Positions 7,883 to 13,486 of a stretch of DNA of 14,214 nucleotides are shown one piece after another. Both the position numbers and the translations under genes were made by a program. Every line of letters starts with the position of its first letter. The first letter of the stretch is position 1. Location: contig CANFGA010000028.1 of NCBI GenBank assembly GCA_947446335.1, forward strand, positions 1 through 14,214, read 5' to 3'. Under the pieces are notes generated by a model. That model did not search any database and had not been told where the DNA came from. It saw only the letters and a program-made list of their open reading frames with translations. This DNA is from Oxalobacteraceae bacterium. Lineage in GTDB: Bacteria; Pseudomonadota; Gammaproteobacteria; Burkholderiales; Burkholderiaceae_D.

Positions 7883-7908
7883 GGTGTTCTCCAAAGTAAT
7901 CAGGTGCG

Positions 7909-7936
7909 AGCGTGAGCGCCAACTGGCGCTCACGCT
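7909..7936. repeat. Perfect 12-bp intercistronic hairpin, gtsA-gtsB gap
   Basis: AGCGTGAGCGCC at 7909-7920 pairs without mismatch with GGCGCTCACGCT at 7925-7936 around the loop AACT. On the minus strand it lies just after the gtsA stop (7958) and before the gtsB ribosome site. No U-run follows in that direction. By analogy with the malE-malF gap of enterobacteria, it probably protects the binding-protein message from 3' exonucleases, so that more binding protein than permease is made. Confidence 0.65.
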
Positions 7937-7957
7937 GCGTTGCTTGCCTGTTACCTG

Positions 7958-9208
7958 TTACTTGGTCTTGGCAGCCTTGGCCAGCGCTTGCACGGCATCT
8001 TTCGGAGCCATGTCCGAATTCATGAACTTGGCGATCACGTCCTGAATCGCGCCTGCCTTGGCGCTATCGATGGCCATGCCGTGGGCAAAACTCGGCACCA
8101 GAGCGCCGCTCTTGTCGGTGGCGCTCATGTCATCCATCGACTTGATCGCGCAAGAATCGAACTTGTCGCGCGCCACACCGGCGCGGGCTGGAATCGAGCC
8201 CTTGTTCAGGTTGAATACTTCCTGAAATTGCGGGCTCATCACGGTCTCGGCCAGCATCAGTTGCGCCTTTTGCTCATCGGCACTCTTGACCTTGAACATC
8301 GTCAGCGAGTCGATGTTGAAGGTGAACGATTTGTCGGTGCCAGGTGCGGCCAGGCACAGGAAATCCTTGCCCGGAACCTTGCCGGCGGCGGTAAATTCGC
8401 CCTTGGCCCAGTCGCCCATGAATTGCATCCCGGCCTGGCCATTGATGACCATCGCGGTTGCCAGGTTCCAGTCGCGTCCGGCGGCATTCTTGTCGATGTA
8501 CGTCTTGATCTTGGCCAGCGTTTCGAACGTCTTGATCATGGTCGGGCCAGTCAGGCTGGCCGGGTCGAGTTGCACCAGTGCCTTTTTGTAGAAGGCGGCG
8601 CCGCCCACGCCTAGCGCAACCGACTCGAACACGGTGGCATCTTGCCATGGCTGGCCGCCGTGGGCGACGGCGATCAGGCCGGCTTGCTTGATCTTGTCAG
8701 CAGCGATGAAAAATTCATCGAAGTTGGTCGGGGCCTTGGCGCCAGCCTTGGCCAGCACTTGCGGGTTGACCCACAGCCAGTTCACGCGGTGCACATTGAT
8801 CGGCGCTGCCACATAATGGCCCTTGTATTTCATGATCTTCGAGACGACCGGCGGCAAGTTGGCATCCCATTTCCCTGCCACTGCGGCTGCATCGATATTG
8901 GCCAGCACGCCTTCATTGCCCCATTCCTGAATCGACGGCCCCTTGATCTGCGCCGCAGTCGGTGCGCTGCCCGAAATCACGCGCGCCTTCAACGCGGTCA
9001 TTGCATTTTCGCCACCACCGCCGGCGACTGCGAAGTCTTTCCATTCCACGCCTTGGGCCGCCATCATTTTCTTGAGTTCGGCAACCGATTTCGCTTCGCC
9101 GCCCGAGGTCCAGTAATGCAGCACTTCGACTTGCGCCGCTTGCACTGATGAGGCGATGGCGAGGGTAGCTGCGAGTGCGAGTGCTGCGTTGATTTTTTTC
9201 AGTTTCAT
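7958..9208 (-). CDS. gtsA: Periplasmic sugar-binding protein, GtsA (glucose/mannose) type
   Basis: Captures the sugar in the periplasm and delivers it to GtsBC. The 416-residue precursor has a signal peptide (MKLKK, hydrophobic core, VQA cleavage site after about residue 24). The start of the mature protein, VEVLHYWTSGGEAKSVAEL, followed by WKDFAVAGGGG and AAQIKGPSIQEWG, matches the Pseudomonas GtsA glucose-binding protein and related glucose/mannose binders as I remember them. Probable ligand-pocket residues include Trp33, Glu38, Lys89, the Lys of KGSIP and the His of HGMAID. Two cysteines (285 and 353) probably form a disulfide. GGAGAC precedes the ATG. It is the first gene of the importer operon and faces its paralogue across 663 bases. 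Substrate identity (glucose, mannose or a related sugar) is an inference. Confidence 0.92.
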   Translation of the reverse strand: MKLKKINAALALAATLAIASSVQAAQVEVLHYWTSGGEAKSVAELKKMMAAQGVEWKDFAVAGGGGENAMTALKARVISGSAPTAAQIKGPSIQEWGNEGVLANIDAAAVAGKWDANLPPVVSKIMKYKGHYVAAPINVHRVNWLWVNPQVLAKAGAKAPTNFDEFFIAADKIKQAGLIAVAHGGQPWQDATVFESVALGVGGAAFYKKALVQLDPASLTGPTMIKTFETLAKIKTYIDKNAAGRDWNLATAMVINGQAGMQFMGDWAKGEFTAAGKVPGKDFLCLAAPGTDKSFTFNIDSLTMFKVKSADEQKAQLMLAETVMSPQFQEVFNLNKGSIPARAGVARDKFDSCAIKSMDDMSATDKSGALVPSFAHGMAIDSAKAGAIQDVIAKFMNSDMAPKDAVQALAKAAKTK

Positions 9209-9272
9209 GGTTTTGTCTCCAACAATTGATCAAGGTGATAATGGAAATGTGATGCTCAGGGAGTGGCACAGC

Positions 9273-9301
9273 GCGCTGCTGCAGCGCCGGATCAGGTCCG
9301 G
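9273..9301. repeat. Adjacent GC-rich hairpins in gtsA leader
   Basis: GCGCTG (9273-9278) pairs with CAGCGC (9282-9287) around a three-base loop. Directly next to it, CCGGA (9287-9291) pairs with TCCGG (9297-9301). They share base 9287. They fall between the possible leader ORF and the gtsA ribosome site. An attenuation or mRNA-stability role is possible but unproven. Confidence 0.4.
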
Positions 9302-9317
9302 TCTAAGGTCGCCAAAG

Positions 9318-9443
9318 TCATGCCAGTCGGTTTTTATCCGGCATGCAGATGGCGTGGTGATGCGGTGGTATCGGGAGGGCGCTGGAAAAAATACAGAAAG
9401 GCACAGAGGAAGGCGCGAGCACCTTCGGCAGGGTGTGATGCAT
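9318..9443 (-). CDS. Possible 41-residue leader ORF upstream of gtsA
   Basis: ATG at 9443 is preceded by GGAGAC (9454-9449 on the minus strand) at the same spacing, within one base, as the gtsA start: GGAGACAAACCATG here and GGAGACAAAACCATG at gtsA. The frame runs 41 codons (MHHTLPKVLAPSS, a hydrophobic middle, ending ICMPDKNRLA) and stops at 9318, about 110 bases before gtsA. I recognise no family. It could be a translated leader peptide, a remnant of a duplicated gene start, or chance. If the weak promoter at 9461-9489 is the real one, the transcript would start too close for this ribosome site to work, so the two calls compete. Confidence 0.3.
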   Translation of the reverse strand: MHHTLPKVLAPSSVPFCIFSSALPIPPHHHAICMPDKNRLA

Positions 9444-9460
9444 GGTTTGTCTCCATCTTT

Positions 9461-9489
9461 TTTATAAGAGGTCTTGGACGTAACGCTAA
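9461..9489 (-). promoter_or_regulatory. Candidate gtsA promoter
   Basis: On the minus strand TTAGCG (9489-9484) and TATAAA (9466-9461) are 17 bp apart. The -10 is good and the -35 poor, as expected for an activator-dependent promoter. Transcription from here would give gtsA a leader of roughly 245 bases. No better minus-strand candidate was seen. Confidence 0.3.
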
Positions 9490-9521
9490 CGATCTTGTTC
9501 GCCTCAAGTTTTTTCCGGTCA

Positions 9522-9540
9522 CTGTTACAGCTAGTGTCAG
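9522..9540. promoter_or_regulatory. Direct repeats with 10-bp period, candidate response-regulator site
   Basis: GTTACAG at 9524-9530 and GTGTCAG at 9534-9540 share GT--CAG exactly one helical turn apart. OmpR-family regulators bind as head-to-tail dimers to such direct repeats. The site lies about 35 bases upstream of the candidate gtsA -35 element. Confidence 0.3.
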
Positions 9541-9552
9541 AGCGAGCACATT

Positions 9553-9581
9553 AGCACTGCAATCAATGTGACGCCAGTGCT
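9553..9581. repeat. Inverted repeat AGCACTG / CAGTGCT
   Basis: AGCACTG at 9553-9559 is perfectly complementary to CAGTGCT at 9575-9581, with a 15-base gap. The half-site centres are 22 bp apart, close to two helical turns. It could be an operator or part of a hairpin; no regulator is assigned. Confidence 0.35.
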
Positions 9582-9626
9582 GGATCGCAGATACAGTATT
9601 TTTTGTTCAAGTTGTTGATTTTATTC

Positions 9627-9643
9627 ATGAAAATAATTTTCAT
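9627..9643. promoter_or_regulatory. Perfect 17-bp palindrome resembling a Fur box
   Basis: ATGAAAATAATTTTCAT has two perfect 8-bp arms around a single central base. It contains TGAAAATAATTTTCA, which matches the 7-1-7 Fur consensus TGATAATNATTATCA at 12 of 14 specified positions. The surrounding sequence is AT-rich, which raises the chance background. Confidence 0.45.
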
Positions 9644-9673
9644 CTACGCTGCACCTTACATTTCATTACAATC

Positions 9674-9685
9674 AGCGATATCGCT
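9674..9685. promoter_or_regulatory. Perfect 12-bp palindrome AGCGATATCGCT
   Basis: A gapless perfect palindrome in the AT-rich divergent region, with a two-fold symmetry suited to a dimeric repressor or activator. It lies about 30 bases on the sensor-operon side of the Fur-like site. No family of regulator can be named from it. Confidence 0.35.
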
Positions 9686-9701
9686 CTTTGCGCTCTTCAT
9701 G

Positions 9702-9746
9702 GGAGAGACTGCAGATGCATGTAGTGCAGCGCACGCTGCTCTCTGC
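9702..9746. repeat. Cluster of short palindromes including GCAGCGCACGCTGC
   Basis: GCAGCG (9726-9731) and CGCTGC (9734-9739) form a 14-bp inverted repeat. Outside it AGAGA (9704-9708) can pair with TCTCT (9740-9744), and the restriction-like palindromes CTGCAG and ATGCAT lie between. The cluster may be an operator region or a hairpin in DNA or RNA. Confidence 0.35.
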
Positions 9747-9823
9747 AACAAAAAGAAACAAATGCTGATGCTTCCTTACAAATTGAAAAATAATGTTGCC
9801 AATGAATTCGAATCGGCCTGGGT

Positions 9824-9829
9824 TATAGT
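9824..9829 (+). promoter_or_regulatory. Candidate -10 element for the sensor operon
   Basis: TATAGT lies 42 bases before the predicted TTG start of the binding-protein paralogue. The matching -35 position (about 9801-9806, AATGAA) is poor, and TTGCCA at 9796 is too far away (22-bp gap). An activator-dependent promoter would fit. Confidence 0.3.
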
Positions 9830-9871
9830 CTGTTCCGACGCCTGGAAGCGTTGCCGTGGAGAATAGTTATC

Positions 9872-11176
9872 TTGCCAAAATCAAAGAAAATCGCAGTGCA
9901 GGTCTTGAGCGCGCTGCTTGTTGCCGTCATGGCTGGCTTGATTGCGCCCGGCCCTGGCGCGCATGCCGAAGGCTTGCAGGTATTACATTGGTGGAAGTCC
10001 ACCAGCGAACGCCGCGCGATCGACCTGATCGCTGCCCGACTGGTGGATGAACATATAGACTGGCGCGACAGCATGATTCCCGGCGGCTCCGGCGTGGGCG
10101 CCGGCATCGTGTTGCGCAGCCGCGTGCTGGCCAAGGATGCGCCGGAAGTGGCGCAAGTAAACGGCATCGTCATCGCCGAATGGGCGCGCCTGGGGCTGTT
10201 GCTTGAACTCGACGGCGTGGCCGCTGCTGGCAAGTGGGACAAATTGTTGTTGCCGGGCGTGGCAGCGTTGATCGCGCCCGGTGCGCATGTGGTTGCCGCT
10301 CCACTCGGCATTCACCGCATCAATACGCTATTTTTCAATCGCAAGCTGTTCGCGCAGCACCGCTTGGTGGCGCCGGCTACTTGGGATGAGTTCGAGCGCG
10401 TTGCCGGCGTCTTGCAACAGGCCGGCGTCGTGGTGCTGGCGCAAAGCAGTGAACCTTGGCAAGTGGCCACGTTGTTCGAGACGCTGGTGCTGGCCGAGGG
10501 TGGGGCGGATTTTTACCGCGCACTATTCATCGCGCGCGATCCGAATGCCTATTCCAGTGTTGAACTGGGCGCTGCCTTGATGCGCCTGCGCGGCTTGAAG
10601 AAGTGGATGAGCAAGCCTGTGCTGGAGCGGCCCTGGACCGACATGGCGCGCCAGTTGGCCGATGGCGATGCCGCGATGATGGTGATGGGCGATTGGGTCA
10701 AGGGTGAATTGAATGCCTGGGGCCTGGCGACCGATGTCCAATTTGGCTGTGTCGCTGTGCCCGGCACTGGCGCACTGCATCTGTATAATGTCGACACTCT
10801 GGCGATGCTGGCGCCGCGCCAGGGCAGTCCATCGCACCGGCCGGCGCAAGAGAAGCTCGCTGCCATCGCGTTGTCGGCGTCGGTTCAGAGCGATTACAAC
10901 CAGATCAAGGGCTCGGTACCGGTATTGCGCAATCCGCTGCTGTCCAAGATGGACGGTTGCGCGCGTGCTTCGTGGACGCTGTTTGCCGCCGGCGGCGCCG
11001 TACCGAGCTTGGTGCACCGGATGGCACTTGATGAAATCGTGCGCGATGCCATCGTGGCCGAAGTGCACCGCTTTTTTCTCGACGATACCATTATGGTGGC
11101 CGACAGCGCACGCCGCCTGGGGGCGATCGGGCGCAGCACCGCCCCCGCGTCCACCAGACCATCCAAAACCCGATAG
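9872..11176 (+). CDS. GtsA-family binding-protein paralogue, candidate sugar sensor
   Basis: A 434-residue exported protein clearly related to the divergent GtsA along its whole length. Shared blocks include VLHWW (HYW in GtsA), PWQ, GGADFY, GDWVKGE, VPGT, KGSVP, the two cysteines (293 and 363) and PSLVHRMALD. The TTG at 9872 is preferred: GGAG lies 10 bases upstream and the product opens with MPKSKK, a hydrophobic core and an AHA cleavage site near residue 32. A TTG at 9851 is the alternative. Several likely pocket positions differ: TSGGE becomes KSTSE, and the Lys89 equivalent is Asn97. The C-terminus carries a basic tail (STRPSKTR) that GtsA lacks. No permease or ATPase accompanies it on its strand; instead it lies four bases before a response regulator gene. 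A sensor partner for the kinase is the favoured reading; an alternative receptor for GtsBCD is also possible. Confidence 0.88.
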   Translation: MPKSKKIAVQVLSALLVAVMAGLIAPGPGAHAEGLQVLHWWKSTSERRAIDLIAARLVDEHIDWRDSMIPGGSGVGAGIVLRSRVLAKDAPEVAQVNGIVIAEWARLGLLLELDGVAAAGKWDKLLLPGVAALIAPGAHVVAAPLGIHRINTLFFNRKLFAQHRLVAPATWDEFERVAGVLQQAGVVVLAQSSEPWQVATLFETLVLAEGGADFYRALFIARDPNAYSSVELGAALMRLRGLKKWMSKPVLERPWTDMARQLADGDAAMMVMGDWVKGELNAWGLATDVQFGCVAVPGTGALHLYNVDTLAMLAPRQGSPSHRPAQEKLAAIALSASVQSDYNQIKGSVPVLRNPLLSKMDGCARASWTLFAAGGAVPSLVHRMALDEIVRDAIVAEVHRFFLDDTIMVADSARRLGAIGRSTAPASTRPSKTR

Positions 11177-11180
11177 GCCC

Positions 11181-11894
11181 ATGATGCGCAAGATACTCAT
11201 CGTCGACGACGACCAGAAAACCAGGACGCTGCTGAAGGCTTACCTCGACAAGAATCAGTACGAAGTCAGTCTGGCGCACAACGGGGAATCGTTTCTGGCC
11301 GAGTTTCATCGCCACGCCGATGAGCTGTCGCTGGTGATACTGGACGTGATGTTACCCGACACCGATGGTTTCGTCCTGTGCAAGGAAGTGCGGCGGCGCT
11401 CGAACGTGCCCATCATCATGCTCACCGCCAGCTCGGATGAAACCGACCGCATCGTCGGCCTGGAACTGGGTGCCGACGATTACATCTCGAAACCCTATAG
11501 TCCGCGCGAATTGCTGGCCCGCATCAAGGCGATTCATCGCCGCACCGGGATGCATGATGTCAGCGCGCCGCGCTACCATCGCTTCGCCGGTTTCACGCTC
11601 GACACCTTGGCGCGCACCGTGTCGGACAGTGGCGGCGAAATCGTCGCACTGACCGGACTCGACTTCCAGTTGCTGAAATATTTTGTCGAGCATGCCGGCG
11701 ATATTCTCGATCGCAGCGCCTTGTGCGAAGGCACGCGCGGGCGCGATGCGGGACCAATGGACCGCTTTCTCGATGTTCAGATCAGCCGCCTGCGGCTGCG
11801 GTTGAACGATGGCGGCAAGCAACCGCTGTTGATCAAGACCGTGCGCGGCGCCGGCTATGTGTTCGCCGCCGAGGTCAGCAGTGGGCAGGTCTGA
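11181..11894 (+). CDS. OmpR/PhoB-family response regulator
   Basis: A 237-residue transcription regulator. The receiver domain (about 4-118) has the acidic pocket DDD at 9-11, the phosphoacceptor Asp55 in VILDVMLPDTDGF, Thr82 and Lys104 (SKPY). The C-terminal winged helix (about 133-232) shows the OmpR pattern: LTGLDFQLLKYFVEHAGDILDR, then DVQISRLRLRL and IKTVRGAGYVF. ATG ATG opens the gene, so the start may be 11181 or 11184; the ribosome site is weak (AGG within the preceding stop), which suggests coupling to the upstream gene four bases away. It lies five bases before the kinase gene and is thus its cognate partner. Its probable targets are the divergent importer and its own operon. It is comparable in role to Pseudomonas GltR, but orthology is not shown. 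Confidence 0.95.
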   Translation: MMRKILIVDDDQKTRTLLKAYLDKNQYEVSLAHNGESFLAEFHRHADELSLVILDVMLPDTDGFVLCKEVRRRSNVPIIMLTASSDETDRIVGLELGADDYISKPYSPRELLARIKAIHRRTGMHDVSAPRYHRFAGFTLDTLARTVSDSGGEIVALTGLDFQLLKYFVEHAGDILDRSALCEGTRGRDAGPMDRFLDVQISRLRLRLNDGGKQPLLIKTVRGAGYVFAAEVSSGQV

Positions 11895-11899
11895 ATTGC

Positions 11900-13423
11900 A
11901 TGTCCAAATCGATGCCTGAATCCAAGCCTGAAAACCAGCGCTGGTCTCGTCTGTGGCGATATCTGTTGCCGCAGACGCTGCTGGGGCGGCTCTCGATCGT
12001 GATGGTCGCGGGCGTGATGCTGACCCAGTTGCTCGGCAATGTGATCTGGGCCGCGCAGCGCCGCGCCGAGGCCCAGATTGAGCTCGTCACGTCGTCGCAG
12101 CATGTCGCGCACAGCGCCGCGAGTGCCGTGCGTTTTTTTCTGAGCTTGCCGGCCAATTATCGCCCCTTGATCATTCAGCAATTTCGCGAAATGGGTGGCA
12201 CGCGCTTCCTGGTGAATTTGAACCGGGGGCCGGTCGAGATCGCCGGCATCGGTTCCCAAGGTGTCACTTCCCACAGTCTGGCCGAGAGCGCCTTGCAGCA
12301 GGTGCGCGGCACCTTGCAGGAAGATGTGCCAAATTTGTCGAAGCTGCGCGTCGCGCTGGCCTGGCCCGAACAACTGTTGGTGAGCGACGACGGTACCCGG
12401 ATCGGCGATCTGCCCGCCAGTTGGGTGCAGCATATCGTACTGACCAAGCCGGCGCCGATTCTGGTGATTCAGGCCGAGATGGAGCCTGGCCACTGGCTGT
12501 ATCTGGCCAGCCTGATGCCCAATCCGTATTTTCTCGACAGCGGCAATCCCTTGACGCGCGACCGCGTGCTATTACAGCTGTTATCCTTGGCGGCGGTGCT
12601 GGCGCTATCTTTTCTGGTGGTGCGCTGGACCACGCGCCCGCTTGCTGCGCTGTCCGAGGCGGCCCAGGCGTTCGGCAACGGCGAGCACATGCCGGCGCTG
12701 CCGGAGACCGGCAGCCGCGAATTTGTCAACACCGCGCGCGCTTTCGGTGCCATGCGCGAGCGCATCGCGCGCTACATCGACGAGCGCGAACGCTTGTTCA
12801 TCTCGATTTCGCACGACTTGCGCACGCCCATCATGCGCCTGAAATTGCGCGCCGAAATGCTCGACGACGATGGCTTGCGCAGTGACTTTCATGACGATCT
12901 CGATGATCTGGACATGATGGTCAAGGGCGCTTTGCAGTGCGTCAAGGATGGCGATATCCATGAAAATCCGACCGAGGTCAGGCTCGACGCCTTGCTGGGC
13001 CGGATGGTGGAGGGTGCTCGGCTGGCGGGCCATGAAGTCGCTTATGTTCCTTCGGGCCTGTGCGTGAGGGCCAAGCCGCTGGCGCTCAAGCGCGCGATCG
13101 GCAACTTGCTCGACAATGGCTTGTTCTATGGCAACCGTGTCGACATCTCGGTCTTCGAGCGCGGCGCCGACATCGAGATAGCGCTGCGCGACCATGGCCC
13201 GGGAGTGCCGCAGGAGGCGTTTGCGACGCTGTTCGATCCGTATCTGCGGCTCGAGCACGGGCGGCGCCAGAACAGCGGCGGCATGGGTCTGGGGCTGGGG
13301 ATTGCGCGCGGCATCGTGCTGGCGCACGGTGGCGAACTGGTGCTGGAAAACGACCCCGGCGGCGGCTTGCGCGCCACCATCATCTTGCCGGGCGTGATTG
13401 CCGACGACGCTGGCCCGGTCTGA
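11900..13423 (+). CDS. Membrane sensor histidine kinase with periplasmic domain
   Basis: A 507-residue kinase of the EnvZ type, starting at the ATG five bases after the regulator stop (GGCAGG upstream). A short basic N-terminus leads to membrane helix 1 (about 31-51), a periplasmic domain of about 170 residues, membrane helix 2 (about 224-242) and a HAMP linker (about 243-295). The phosphoacceptor is His305 in SISHDLRTPIMRLKLRAEM. The ATP-binding domain has an N-box (NLLDN from Asn402), a G1 box DHGPG from Asp431 and a G2 box GGMGLGLG at about 460-467. All catalytic motifs are intact. The periplasmic segment has no recognisable PAS or Cache signature by eye. In Pseudomonas the kinase GtrS with GltR controls a similar glucose importer; here the linked binding-protein gene suggests that a protein-bound sugar may be the signal. 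Confidence 0.95.
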   Translation: MSKSMPESKPENQRWSRLWRYLLPQTLLGRLSIVMVAGVMLTQLLGNVIWAAQRRAEAQIELVTSSQHVAHSAASAVRFFLSLPANYRPLIIQQFREMGGTRFLVNLNRGPVEIAGIGSQGVTSHSLAESALQQVRGTLQEDVPNLSKLRVALAWPEQLLVSDDGTRIGDLPASWVQHIVLTKPAPILVIQAEMEPGHWLYLASLMPNPYFLDSGNPLTRDRVLLQLLSLAAVLALSFLVVRWTTRPLAALSEAAQAFGNGEHMPALPETGSREFVNTARAFGAMRERIARYIDERERLFISISHDLRTPIMRLKLRAEMLDDDGLRSDFHDDLDDLDMMVKGALQCVKDGDIHENPTEVRLDALLGRMVEGARLAGHEVAYVPSGLCVRAKPLALKRAIGNLLDNGLFYGNRVDISVFERGADIEIALRDHGPGVPQEAFATLFDPYLRLEHGRRQNSGGMGLGLGIARGIVLAHGGELVLENDPGGGLRATIILPGVIADDAGPV

Positions 13424-13428
13424 TCGTC

Positions 13429-13456
13429 CTTCGAGCGTTGCAGCTTGTCGTACAAT
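13429..13456 (+). promoter_or_regulatory. Candidate promoter for the quinone oxidoreductase gene
   Basis: TACAAT at 13451-13456 is a good -10 hexamer. The -35 at 13429-13434 (CTTCGA, 16-bp gap) is weak. It lies in the 63-base gap after the kinase gene, in which no terminator hairpin was seen, so readthrough from the sensor operon is also possible. Confidence 0.4.
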
Positions 13457-13486
13457 CGACCTTTCAAATTCTTCAAAAGGGCTGCC

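Larger units (their letters stand above)
9209..9871. promoter_or_regulatory. Divergent regulatory region between gtsA and the sensor operon
   Basis: This 663-base stretch holds no convincing long gene. The gtsA side (9209-9450) contains GC-rich hairpins and a possible short leader ORF. The centre and sensor side (about 9500-9830) are clearly richer in A and T than the flanks and carry several palindromes and direct repeats, listed separately. It must contain the promoters for both divergent operons, since no other gap is available. Confidence 0.75.

Noticed and set aside
9796..9829. TTGCCA and TATAGT as a promoter pair
   Set aside because: The 22-bp gap is outside the usable range for sigma70; only the -10 was kept as a weak candidate.
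9603..9866. 87-codon plus-strand ORF in the divergent region
   Set aside because: It starts at a TTG without a ribosome site, lies in AT-rich intergenic sequence, resembles no known family and runs into the start of the binding-protein paralogue.
10713..11180. Upstream in-frame extension of the response regulator
   Set aside because: It lies wholly inside the binding-protein paralogue in another frame; the receiver domain begins normally at the ATG at 11181 or 11184.
11723..11899. Upstream in-frame extension of the histidine kinase
   Set aside because: It overlaps the DNA-binding domain of the regulator; the ATG at 11900 has a ribosome site and gives a normal N-terminus.
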